This document shows positions 34,734-46,800 of a DNA stretch of 64,000 bases, in pieces. The stretch is taken from contig NC_135240.1 of the NCBI RefSeq assembly GCF_947623445.1, positions 26,846,001 through 26,910,000 of the forward strand, read 5' to 3'. Origin of the DNA: Clavelina lepadiformis. Lineage: Eukaryota; Chordata; Ascidiacea; Aplousobranchia; Clavelinidae. Position numbers and translations under genes: made by a program. Position 1 is the stretch's first letter; each line of letters begins with the position of its first letter. Below the pieces are notes generated by a model. It made no database searches and was not told the DNA's origin. It saw only the letters and a program-made list of their open reading frames with translations.

Positions 34734-37298
34734 ATGTTTCGAGAACATGTATATGTGAAAATTATTTTCATTGTAAGCGTATTGTCCATCAGCCTGTCCG
34801 TAATTTTATTAAAGAGAATAAGAAACCACCATGAAGTTATCTCCAATACAGGTTCTTGCAATTATAAAACTAACTTACCGATAAGGAATGTTTACTGTAG
34901 CCTATTACTGATAAAAATTTGTTAAGCCTTGAAATTAGCTTTTGATGGGATAATAGCCTATATGTACTGTAAAGTATTACTGTATTTACAGTAATGTGTA
35001 TGAGTTTAATACATTTTGCAGAACCGACTTATTTCAGTGCAAACAAAAGCCTTGAAAACCAACTAAAGCAAAGAGAAACAAAGATTCTGATTCACACAGG
35101 TTTTGGCAGTTATTAAAATTACTGATAAGGTTTAGGCACAAGCAGCACATTTTTTCTGTTTCATGGATATAGATAAAAAGGCTGGAAAAATGTATCCGGC
35201 TAATAGCCGCTAACAGCTAAAGGTTCTCAGAGATTAAACATTTTGTTAGCCATTAGCCGGAAGCGTACAAGTAGAAGAGAATTTGGGCAAAATCTTTGGT
35301 AGTTCTTTGACTAGCAGAAATGTGTTGCTTTATTAATTATTTTAATGCTTGACTAGTTTGTTTCTCTAGTAAACTTCGGAGTCTATAGCATGACATATGT
35401 TGCTAATACACCATGTTTTATAACACCTTTCAAGACTAAATAATAGTTTTGCCTGCAATTAACAACCAGCTGACGGCTAAAGAAAATCGGTTAAATTCCC
35501 AGCCATAATAGATAATAGTGTGTCTTTGAGATTAGATTTTGGTGGAAATATTGTAAAGACAAGTGTTAACACAGTAAAGTATTAACAATGTGTATGAGTT
35601 ACATACTTTTGCAGGACCAACTGATTCCAGCACAATCAAAAGCCTTAAAAACAAGTTAAAGGAAAGAGAAACAACGATTAAAGAAATTGCAGAGTTCAAA
35701 CAAAACAATCCCGGAGTAAGTACAAAAGTATTTCACAAATTAATATGATATGAAAGTATTCAACACAAACAAAGAATATTTCTAACATTGTTAACTTTAC
35801 AATTAACATTGAAGTTAAGAATACTAACATTAGCATTGAAATTAACATCAACCCAAAGTCAAATGTTAGTATGATGTAGTCACAGGTAAAGGCACAGTGC
35901 GTTCAAACTACAGTAAGCGTTGTATAAAGTTAATAAGCTTAACCAACATCACAAAGCTATCTGCAAAGTTTTCTGAAGAGTTTGTAACATTTTTACAGTC
36001 AACTCTGTAAATCTCAGGTGAAACAACTTCCCAAAGTAATTGGGATCGGTGTAAAAAAATGTGGAACAGGTGGCGTTATAAGCTTTCTTGCAAACCATCA
36101 CCCATTAATCAAAGTCCCGTGGCAAGTTCAGACTGAAACCTTTTTCTTTGGGAGCAGCAGAACTAAAGGAGGACCAGATGCTTACAGGTTAAACACGTTT
36201 TTCAAGCACTTACGTCCATATTTTTATGGTTTTGTATTCAATATGAGATGTGTAATGAACTCTTTCTACTCAACAAACGTTTTAAAACACTATCTTTGAA
36301 ACAGCAATCTAACGTTGCAACTACAACTAACACAGTAAAGCACCACTTGTTAAAAAATAAATTGTTAAGAAAAGCAACAAAACTGGAGTTCTAAATGTTG
36401 AAGAAATTTTCTTTTTTATTCTCAGAGCCTTTTTTCCACCAACCAACAGCATGGAACTGGGAATGGAAAAGACACCAATTTACTTCGTTCACTCCGATCT
36501 CGATATACCTTCAGCCATCAAGAACATGGTACCTGAGGCAAAGTTACTGTTAATCGTCTGCGACCCGACAAAAAGATCTTTCTCTGATTATACTCACGAG
36601 GTGGGTGTCACATAAGCACTAATGCAGTTTACAACGTTGTCCATTGCAAAGCGAAATCTTACATCATTGTACGTATATGTTTTATGTAGAGAGTGCGGCT
36701 TGATCTTTACAACGATCAACTGATTGCAAAGTATAACACATTTGAAGACTATGTCAACGAGTACTTGCCGAAAGTGCGACTACTGTTGCAAAAAAGCCAG
36801 AATAACCTCACAAGTTACCAAGATGACCTAAAAACACAAAATATGCTCATCAAACTCCGTAGCACAGATCTCGCGGCAACCTTGATAAGCACTGGTCTGT
36901 ACATATACCACATTCAAAGATGGAAAAAGCTTTACAACGAATCAAATTTACTAGTTATTGATGGAGAGAATTTTAGAGAAGATACTGGAGCCGTTATAGA
37001 AAATATTCAAGATTTTCTCGGGATTCCTAAGCTTCTATGGAAAGAAGATTCTGTGAAAAACCCAGACACGGGTTTCTACTGTTTCAGAAAATTTACCGAG
37101 AAACATTTGAATGAATCGTACGTGGAAACTGAAGACGAATTAAAAACTTCGTTAAAATGTCTGGGCAAAAGCAAAGGACGAACACGAAATGGAGCAAAAC
37201 ACGCATCACCAGAAACTTTAGAAAGATTAAAGCAGTTTTATAAACCTTACAACGAAGCTTTTTATCGCGAGATGGGTCAAACATACAAATGGTTGTAA
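34734..37298 (+). CDS. Type II membrane sulfotransferase, HS3ST-like
   Basis: Exons: 34734-34851, 35615-35715, 36018-36187, 36426-36600, 36690-37298, giving 1,173 nt and 390 residues. An optional exon at 35022-35099 would make 416. A short cytosolic end precedes a membrane helix (about residues 10-26), then a charged stem, the Golgi type II layout. The catalytic domain has the 5'-phosphosulfate loop GVKKCGTGG (84-92), a Glu in QTETFFF (E113, aligned to the HS3ST catalytic base), EKTPIY, and CDPTKRSFSDY (175-185). The tail GFYCF and KGRTRNGAKHASPETL matches the HS 3-O-sulfotransferase end with its Cys pair. The Arg that starts the 3'-phosphate motif in HS3STs (RDP) is Cys175. Probable role: sulfate transfer from PAPS to a glycan in the Golgi; substrate uncertain. 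AATAAA at 37913. Confidence 0.85.
35022..35099 (+). other. Duplicated, possibly optional stem exon of the sulfotransferase
   Basis: This 78-nt segment is bounded by TTTTGCAG and GTTTTG and encodes 26 residues similar to the exon at 35615 (shared KSL-N-LK-RET pattern). The preceding ~50 bases of intron are duplicated too (GTAATGTGTATGAGTT against CAATGTGTATGAGTT). Length and phase (1-1) let it be included or skipped without changing the frame. Its donor is weaker than the GTAAGT of the second copy. It could be a cassette exon or a decaying duplicate. Confidence 0.65.
35196..35260. repeat. Short imperfect inverted repeat in sulfotransferase intron
   Basis: CCGGCTAATAGCCGCTAAC at the left is matched by GTTAGCCATTAGCCGG at the right with a small bulge and a loop of about 30 bases. 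It lies between the two similar stem exons. No flanking duplication was evident, so I call it a hairpin rather than a transposon. Confidence 0.55.
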
Positions 37299-39769
37299 TT
37301 TTACTGAATTGGTCGGTTGACAAGTACAAGTAGCCTTCGTCGATTTTGTAAATTACCGCTCACCGGTTCACCTAAGCAGCAGTCTCTATTACAACCGTTC
37401 TCGAAAAATATCACTTGGGCAGCTGTTGCTCATTTTAACTCATACTTGAGTAAGAAGTATGACATGTGTGTAAATTTTCCTGTTTTAGTTTTTTTTGCTA
37501 TATTTAAACCTATAACTATTTTCGTATAGTAACAAAAATCGTAATGTTTTCTACACTGTAGTTTACTCAATCTGTATGGATAGATCTATATGGTTTACAA
37601 TGCACATAAACAGTATGTAATAATCTGATCAAAGTTTTTGCTCACATCATAGTGTTGCTTTCCTAGGTTATAACAGTAGCTTTATACAAGAAGAAAAGTA
37701 GTTCCCGATGTTGTAAAGTTGTATCAAGTATTTCAGTCCTGCCCCAATAACCTATGCAGTTTTAGCGATGACTCACGTATGCTGTAAATTACTGTAGCGT
37801 TTTCAATGTTTTGCTTAAAATTGTTTAGCAATGTTTATAACTTATTTTTGGTAAGCAATTCTGAAAATGTGAATCGTGAATGTACATAAAAGGTTTTACT
37901 CCTTTAGACACGAATAAAACTTGACAATTAATAAGATACAGAAAAGAATCTGAAAAAGCTCTTGCTTATCACGTCAGCAATTTTTGTTTGTGCGTTAATG
38001 TTTCACACTTAGAAAAGTCAACAGTTTATGCGCAATTAAATCCTGCAGGTGTTAAAATTCACACAGTGTTTGCGGTGAATCCAACTATATGCTGTGGTGA
38101 GAACTTCCGTTACTTAAACCTTCAACAATTATTGAACCATGTACTTTTGCTTGCTTAGGAAGTGGCAAGGCAAACAAATTTCAGCGCACAACATACCATC
38201 AGCTGTAGCCTACAAAATGGTCTAAAACACACATCACTAGCGTCATGACTGCTAAGTCCAATAGCTAACAATTTTTGCAACACGAAATTTTTAACTCTTG
38301 CGAGTTGTTACGACGACAGAGTAACTGGAGGAACTAAACTAAGTTCTGGTCAGGTTCTACTATATCTAGTCAATCTCTGTGGAAAAGGTCATCAAATGTG
38401 CGGTTGTGTCTTCCTTCTGTTAAGTAGCCTACGCGTCGTCCGCTGCTCACTGCAAAACAACTTAAAAAGCAACATACGGGTTTACCGGAACAACTTAGCG
38501 GCTAAACTGTAAATGTTATTTCTGTTCACAATAGCAATCCTTGTGCTTGATTGGACTAGTCTTCAAAACAAATCCGGCAAACGATGCAAATTATATTTAC
38601 AAGAATATTAACATGCCTTTGATGCCCATGTTTAGCCGATTTTTTTTCGTTTTGTCTCCATGTTTTATACGTCTAAGCGTTTATTCTTGTCGTTGCAGGA
38701 CAGCTGTTCTACAAACGCAAATTTGTGCAATTTGCAACACTTCCCGTTCAAAGTGATACAAATCAAGCGCCGGCTATTGCCTCTATTTGTGATGTCTATG
38801 AATGGGGAAACATCGCAATAGGTGGCTGATTGCCTGCAAGTATACCAGAGCCAAGTTAGCAAACTGTTCGCAAGTTTTACTTAAGTTGCAATTATCCCAC
38901 TTCAGCAGCTTTCAGTAACTTGCTGTATCTCAGAACTTTAATATCACAATAAACTATATACTGTAAAAACTTTTTAATACGTCAGAATTATAAGTTATAG
39001 ACAAAGCGACTCTTGAAAAGCAAACTAAAGTTTTATCGTCGCTCTGGACAAACTTTTAAAGAATTATTGCACAAAAATGTTAAAGTATTAGTTGTTTTGT
39101 ACCATTATCAATTCAAACTTTGTGCAGGGGGCTACCTTGATACACCTTACGGCACGTCGGTGCCGATTGAAAGCAATGCTGATTGCAATGTAGCCTGCGG
39201 AGGCGCCGTCTATCCGAGGATGATGTGTCTGGGTTACCCTGGAGAAGGCTGAATAATAATTCTTGCCAGATTCATAAACACAGAGCTTAGTTACTGTTTC
39301 TATAAGTTATATTCGACGTTAGAAGCTGAATATAATGAGCTTTGATTATAATTTAAAGATTACAAAATCGCAAAATTATTTTCAGGGCAACCGGTCCAAT
39401 GAGGCAAAGAGATTCATGGCATTGTATCCTGGGATATTGGGTGTGCTTACTCAGGTGTCTGTACGAGGTGTATTCCAGGTGTTTATACATGCGTGGCTCA
39501 CTGCGTAATTTAGATAACTTCTTTCATTGAGTAAAGTATAAAGCAAGGGTTGAATAAACACGTCAACTCGGCCTTGATTGAGACCAAATGCCAACCGACA
39601 AAAACAAACGAGTACGTACGTGTTGGTTTTCTAAATTGTAAACAACGCAGAAAGTGAGAAGCTGAGATTCTATTTTGCGCTGTTATCGCCGTACCATGTA
39701 GGATCAGCAGCTAGGGATCCCTGAAATGTTCCATACGAAAGCAGAAGAGCCAGGCAAAAGTTAGTGTAC
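37299..39769. other. Convergent intergenic region: sulfotransferase and P450 3' ends
   Basis: Starts with the sulfotransferase 3' UTR (AATAAA at 37913-37918). Most of the rest has no supported content. At about 39128-39252 a Cys-containing frame after a good acceptor (TTTGTGCAG) encodes GGYLDTPYGTSVPIE followed by NADCNVACGG, which looks protein-like. A second open piece after TATTTTCAG near 39386-39460 could follow it. No donor or partner exons could be established, so this may be an exon relic. Confidence 0.4.
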
Positions 39770-42700
39770 TTAACGAGTGTCCATCACTAGATCAAATGCT
39801 TTGGGGATGTAAATTGTGCCATTCGTGCCACTGTCAAACGTGGGCGGGTCAGGATCTGCCGGATTAAGGCGGACAAGAAATTTCTGCATTATGACAACCA
39901 AAGTAAGAAACATTTCCATCCGGGCCATCTGCTCGCCCAAGCATGCCCTCGCGCCAACAGAAAACGGCATCACGTGTTTCGAGTGACGAAAACAGCCATC
40001 GTCGTCCAAGTGGCGCTCTGGTTTAAATTCCCACGGGTCCTTCCAGATTGCTTCGTCATAATGCAGTTGCCACAAGTTAATGAACACCTAGCATAACGTC
40101 AAACAAAATAGGTTAAAGGTAATATAAACTGAAATTCTAATAGTAGACCTTATCCTAGTTATCTCATTTTAAAAACCATTGTAACTAACATGAATATTTG
40201 CTTACAACTACTAACACATGCTTGTCCTACCTTGGTATCTTTCGGAATATGATAACCTCTGATTTCTACATCTTGCGTCACTCTACGTGGCAGCGCCAGT
40301 GGCGTCACAGCCTTGAACCGTAGAATTTCCTGCAATGTGGCGCATATGTAAGGAAGATTGCTTCGATGGGTCATACTGGGCACACCGTCTCTTCCTAGAG
40401 GAACAAACACGCTCAACTTTAATCTTATGTTTGAATTTTAAGATACTGTATAGTCATTATTGCAGAAAATTCAGTATAAGCTAGCCCTGTTTCTAAAATG
40501 CAACACTACAGTAGTAAGGATCATTCGCCAGCATGCCTCGGCAGACTTGAAAAACAAGTCATGGTTGCCAAGAACCGCAAGAAGCCAGGTGGGAAAATAA
40601 TACCGATATTCTGGCTCGGTCACAATTTATTACCAAACGGCGGACATGGTGTGGGACCGCTAAGGTGTTAGAAGTGCTATTATCCCGGCCATAAGAGAAT
40701 ATAACAGTTTTTAAAGATTGAAAAAAAGCGTCACAAACAGAACGTAACGAAAACCAGGCGTTACAGGATTAGATGTTTCAAATAATTTTAAAAGCTTCAG
40801 GCACAAGCCGTTTACCCAGAACTTTATCAATCTCTTCCTGGCACTTTCGTTGGGCGTCTTGTTTGATGGCAAGGCAAAGTAGAGCCCATCTCATGGACGA
40901 TGCTGTGGTTTCGGTCCCAGCAATGAAAAAATCAAGAAATAGACCAACGTCATCCTGAAACAAACTATTCAACTATATGAGGAGTCTGGAGACGCGTTTA
41001 TGAATTAAAAAGTGAAAAATTATCTGAATAATTCCACCAAAGCAATAAGCTCTAGTATATTTTCCATTCTTAATTAAACAATGTTTTGATCTTACCCTAT
41101 CTCGTAATGGCTTTGTACCTTTGATGAAATTATTATGGACGTCCTTACGCCTGAATCTTCTATATAGGCTACTTTAAATTATACTTTAATCGTTTAGGAC
41201 CTAAACGATTAAAGTGAACCTAACCTAAAGTTTAGGTTATAACCTTCGGGATATTTGGTTCAATTTCTTCAAGTTCTTTTACCAGATATTGGTCCACCAC
41301 GTCTCTGATATCGTTCTGGTCAAAGCTTGATCGATGTTCCTCGATGATTTGTCGAATATGTTCTTATAAAACAAAGAACACAAAACATGAAAACTCATTA
41401 TGTGTACATTATACAGCTCTCGTACCCAGCATACTACAGACTTACAGCGTGCATGTAACATGCAGTATACATGCGTATAAAGTTAGCAACTTACGTTAAA
41501 GCGTTTTCTCACCGTTTATTGCGCTCAATTGTTTCCTTGACGACTCGACGTGAGTTGAAAACGGAGGAAATGGAGCGTAACATAAGGTCGGAACAAAGGT
41601 CAGCACCATGGTCATCCAATGGCTCGCCAATTTAAATCTTTGAATAACAAATAATGTTGACATAAACAATGCAGTAATGTGTGAATCCTTCAGTCATATT
41701 CGTGAGCAAATTACGCAATTTGTCATCTAACATAACTAAATAATTATGCTGTCAGACTCAGAAAATATATTATGCAATTTTTGGCATTGTAAGTTTTGTT
41801 TTAAAAAAAACTTACTGGTCTCCCAGATTTTTAACAATCTCTCTGAATTTTTCGTCGTCATAATCAAATCTCCTTCCAAAAACGACGCTACAAAGGATGT
41901 TGGCTGCGGAAGTTGTCAGAAATTGCTGAAATAAATAATGTTTTTCACTTCGATTCTCCGCTGAGGTTCAACGCGAGCAAAGCAGCTGCTTAGGAATGGA
42001 GACTATTTGTGGGACCTTGACCAGCACTCAACGTTATAAGCCCTGATTGTCTGATTTGCACTTATTAATTGTCACGTATAACCAACGTGGAGAATGTACA
42101 AGTAATTTTAATGCCACAGAATCTTGACTTTTTTGCGTGGACTCCTTAACCACAATTGTATCTCATTATAAGGCTAGAAATTTTGGTCACCAATAACACC
42201 TTTACTCAATTTTCTGAGCTATTGCAATATATAGCATAGGCTACTGTTAAAGCAGCGATAACCTTACCTGGATATTAAAAGGCTTTCCCTTTTGATTCTG
42301 AATTTCTTGTGAAAAATATCTCAGTTCTTCAATAATTCTTGTTTCTATTTTCTGTTTACTAAAACTTTACAAAACATTTCCAACAATTAAAGTGAATTGA
42401 TTGACAATTGAAACAAGCTATCAGCAAAGCGTAGGCCTACCATGCAGCAGATTGTACCTTTTCATGGCAGCAGAACCAAACTGTCGCTGACGTTTCCACT
42501 TTGGACCGCCGATGTTAAAGACGATACCGCCACTTTTTCCTCTGGCGATGTCGTAAAATAGTAGATGGGGCCTCCCGTGGAACTGTTCACTATACTTCAC
42601 CAAGGTCTGAAAATGTTTCACTGCGTTACATACTTCGACTACCAAGCAGACTGTTTCTGGCGGTAGATTTAAAACATTCAAAAATACCTCTATTATGAGG

Positions 42701-42972
42701 TCATAATCATGAATAACAATCCACTTTTGCCAACCCATTGGCAGAGAAATCAAAGGACCGTATATCTTCTTCCATTTTGCAAAATCACGTTCAGGATACT
42801 GACTCAGATATGGTAGAACCCCTAATATCGGAAACCCTCTGGGGCCTGGTGGGTAATTTGGTGGCTTTCTATACCATAACCAGGTCATAAGACAAATTAA
42901 ACAGGTCACTAAGCCCACAGTTGAAAACGCATAATCCAACAAGGTGACCCAACGGTATCTGAATAAATCCAT
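39770..42972 (-). CDS. Microsomal cytochrome P450, CYP2-like, nine exons
   Basis: Exons, 5' to 3' on the minus strand: 42972-42688, 42606-42458, 42358-42268, 41925-41816, 41637-41513, 41362-41244, 40954-40816, 40394-40231, 40087-39770. Total 1,500 nt, 499 residues, in the nine-exon arrangement typical of animal CYP2 genes. An N-terminal membrane anchor (about 15-33) is followed by the proline hinge PPNYPPGPRGFP. C-helix WKRQR, I-helix AGTETT (305-310), ExxR in QEILR (362-365), PERHL, and the haem loop FSVGARACLG with Cys443 are all intact. Expected: an ER-bound haem monooxygenase using NADPH-P450 reductase; substrate not predictable. The ATG at 42972 is preferred over an in-frame GTG two codons upstream. 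Intron 6 starts inside a palindrome. Confidence 0.93.
41183..41238. repeat. Two perfect palindromes at the P450 intron 6 donor
   Basis: Arms ACTTTAATCGTTTAGG (41183-41198) and its exact complement (41200-41215) are separated by one base. A second palindrome, AACCTAAA-G-TTTAGGTT, occupies 41222-41238. On the minus strand the intron 6 donor GTTATAAC (41243-41236) overlaps the second palindrome by three bases. Both could fold as tight hairpins in DNA or pre-mRNA. Confidence 0.8.
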
Positions 42973-43897
42973 TTTCACAGATTTTGCTGCTAAAAAACTT
43001 CTCTTCCTTTTCCAATTCTTATCACTATTTTAAAATGTTCTGATTGTCTACCGAGCTAAGTTCGCCTTGTCACCCTACCACCCGAAACAACAAATAACCT
43101 TTTGCACCATAAAATCTATAACCAACGAGGCGTGACGTTTTTTGACGGGTTCTAGGTTTGATGACTGTATTCATTCAGCATCATTGTCCACGACATTTAA
43201 CACATTGCACGTTTAAATCCCTCGGGGCTTTGGAGGTTTTTCCAGTTCATTGATTGCCTGTGCACGTATTTCTTGATCTTGTCATACCATTCTACTGTAC
43301 AAGATCAAGATCACTCTTTTCGCTTCAATACAACACGGTGTCATCACTAACATTTAGAAGCATTGGATCACGTGATAATGTCATCTATTGAAGATCATTT
43401 TTAGCTGTCGTTAAAACCGAGCGCGTTTTGTTCGAAGCGTAAGTCGTTTGCGGAAATTACCCGGGTCGATATTTACACGCAAAGCAACGTAATTTCCTTT
43501 GTAGTTCGGTTTATGTAATCACCAGGTTAAATACTTGATACTAATAATGTTATTGCTATAGATAACCATTTGAATGCGCCGGAAACTACATTTTGTCCTT
43601 TACAAAATAACAACAATCAAATTATAAAGGATTCGGCTTTTCTTATTACACGAGAAACAATAGTATGTAGGTCACCAATTCAGCACTGCGCTTCAACACA
43701 GCAATATACTGTAGGACAAAACATACAAGACAAGACATTCAAAGTTTTGTTTTTTTGCTTTTCCACCAATCAGCGAAAAACACAATGAACATTAAAATGA
43801 AATTTAGGAAAACCTTTCAAAGATTGACGACTGATGGATGATTGATGGGTGGGTGACGGACGAGTAACAGATGATTGATGGGTGAGTGACGGATGAC
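42973..43897. other. P450 promoter side and end of VWA gene A, with a 33-bp repeat
   Basis: The left part is the P450 5' flank. At 43837-43896 two near-identical 33-bp units start GATGATTGATGGGTG and abut the stop codon of the VWA-domain gene at 43898. Nothing else could be supported. Confidence 0.5.
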
Positions 43898-46800
43898 CTA
43901 ACCGTACCTCTTTCGAACATTTCTTGGGATATAGCCGAGACAAGTCTCCTCACACATCCTTTCGTACAAAAACTTCTTATCTCGATCCACAAGCTCCTCG
44001 AAGTAATCCGCCCGGAGGTAGTTGACCTCATGAGGAAGAGTGGCGATGTTAGCTAATTCTGATGACGTAGCATCCGGTCCCGCAGCAATGACTATAAAGC
44101 GACCGTGACCCCGGATAACCTCTGAAGCTTCTTCCACAGTAAAGTCATCCGGAGAACCTAGTGTGTGACAAATTTTGGGTTTTGGGTTTTGACAATAATA
44201 ATTTAATCAATTGCTAAATTATTTTCAACAGTTTGAAACGAAACGTTTATGACATTCAAGCTTGTTCAGTTTTTTCAAACCAAATTATTCCAGTAATATT
44301 ACCAGTAGTTATAAGTACAATGGTATTAGGGACGTCAACTCTGTCACCAAGTCGCCCCTCGAAAGCATTTTCACCAACCCAAGCCAACGCTTCTCCGGTT
44401 TTTCTTCCATAACCTGAAAATCGATCGTTTAATATTTTGCATTTTAGCAACTGAACGACCCAGTTAAACGTGCATTTAGACAACCTCGCATGGGCATCAT
44501 GTTTATGGCTCTCTCCAGGGCTTCATGGTTGTCGTACGTGTCCAAGTACCAGGTCCCTTCATTGGTGAACAACTTGCTGTTGTAAGCTGTGAGGGCGACT
44601 TGAACTCGATCCTGAAAAGTTTAACAGAATTTAGCGTTAACGTCTTCCGTTTTTACCATAAACAAACTAAATGTTTTTAGTCTAATTAGGATGAAACCAA
44701 AATAGAAAAGGTGTTTAGGCGTTAAAAAATTTCCTACGTGTCGTTACATACGATGTACACAATTCATTAATGCCAAAACTCGCTTAAACCTTTAAAGAAT
44801 AATCGTGTTAATCGCATAAGTTACATTCGTATAAACACATACATATATACAAATTAAACACATGAAATCGCTTCTAAAGTTAACCAATTATCTAGATTAA
44901 GGATACGCAAGAATAAAATCTCAAACTACACCTAAAATTTCAGAAATCTAAGTTTGATTCAGAAAGGACACGACCTAGCGAACCAAGATGTTGCTTGTAA
45001 TTATAAAAAAATTCAGCACTTACTGATGACACGGGGAAGTAACTGACCAATAACTTGACAAAACTTCGAATGTTTGAAAGATTTCCAACTCCAATTGATT
45101 GATCGATGTCAACAATGAACCAAATATCCTGAGCGTAGGAGGACGGACAACCTTCGCCTGAAATATGTTTCATTAATTGCTTTAAAATGTACAGAATGAG
45201 GAAAAAACAAGTCATTATTGTAAATTAATCACCGAGTTGTGTTCACTCAGCTTGTCAAAATCAGCGCTTTAAGAAATTTGCAGAAAGCAACTGACTGCGA
45301 AAATGTTAGCCATGATAATCCCGCCGTTTAATTAAATGTCACAAGTTTTCCAGCCATTGACACATGTGCTCATCATAATAATAATCCCGTTTTTCCAAAC
45401 AAACCAGTTTTTAGCTAAGTGTTTTGAAAAATTGTACTAAAGGCTAAAGATGAAAAGCTTTGAACCCGCCAAACAAGGTACAAGCAAACTAATTGGAGTT
45501 TACGTTCATTTTTGTGGGAATGTAAAATCTTCTAAAATTAAATCTTTTTAGTGTGGGCTTTTTCTCGAAAACAAGACAGCTTTCAAAAAACCAATAAAAA
45601 TATTTGGTTCAAATTAAAAGATATGGGTTCTACTGTAACATTAAATGAATAAAGTTATGCTGCCAATAATAATAAAACGCACAGCATTCTGGGTCTGAGT
45701 CGTCCCAATTTCCAACAGCGTTGCATTTCACTTTTTTGTCTCCTTTTATTTGAGTCCCTGGCGGACACAGGAATGTGCATTGGTTAGGATGTTTGCTTTT
45801 TCCCGCTGTGTTCCTGCATTGAGCTTTGAGTGGAGGTCTCTGATCCAGATGCAAATCTCTTACACGACAAAACGGTACCCGGCTCGGAGGATAACAGAAG
45901 CGCTCGTTTTCTTCATTTATCTCGAGAACTCTGTAAAATTTAAGTTGGAGAAATAAATGACCAAGTATTAAGCAAGTGCGCAATTGACTTGACATGGGAA
46001 CATTTTACCTTGATTTAGCCAAGCAACAAAAATCTCTAGTAGCGTTATAGATGATGTTTTTGCAACAAGATTCGCCCTGTCTGTACGGGGCCCCGTTTCT
46101 GTCCCCGGCCGGGCAACACCCAATATTTTGGCTAACTACAGGAGGTTCTTTTGGTTTCCCAGGCCTAACGGGTTTGACGGGCCGTTGAATTTCGACTCTT
46201 AAAGTGTCGGTCATGTCCATCGGCTCACCCTCACTGTCAGTGACACTGGTCACTCGGCCCTTGTCATCGATGACGTTGACCAGCATTTCCTCCACCACGC
46301 TGATGACGTTTCCCTCGCGGTCAACGACCTCATTGACCGGTTCCTCGCCGGGTGACTCGGTTGGTTTGGGCTGGACTGTGACGGAGTTGCCGTCTCTGTC
46401 AATCGTGTCAATCATGTTCCCGTTTTCGTCGACCACGTTGATGATGACATTTTTGTCTTCAGTGTGTTCGGCGACGACGGCGGGGATGATAATGGCGGTT
46501 GGTTTGGGAGGTCTTGGCTTCCGGGTGGGGGGCGGTGGTTCACAGATCAGGTTCCCTGGTGATTGCATTTTTGGGTTAAAATAAACTCAAGTGTTCCAGG
46601 TAATTTCATAATAGAATTTACTTCATTTTGCTCAAACAAGCAAGGTCAATAAAAATGTAAAAGTTCTCAAATCATAATTTTACCTGGCAACAATTCTTCC
46701 CCTATGATGGAAAAGACAAAAAAGAAATATTAGATAAAAATTTGCAAAACTTTGGCACCACTTTAATAAATGATGTTTCTGTGAGATTAAATCTGTTTAA

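Noticed and set aside
42973-42978. P450 start at 42978
   Set aside because: That codon is GTG; the ATG at 42972 gives a normal N-terminal anchor and a total length divisible by three.
46204-46584. Long plus-strand open frame of 126 codons
   Set aside because: It is antisense to the repetitive acidic stalk exon of VWA copy A; the minus-strand frame has splice sites, matching phase and a paralogue.
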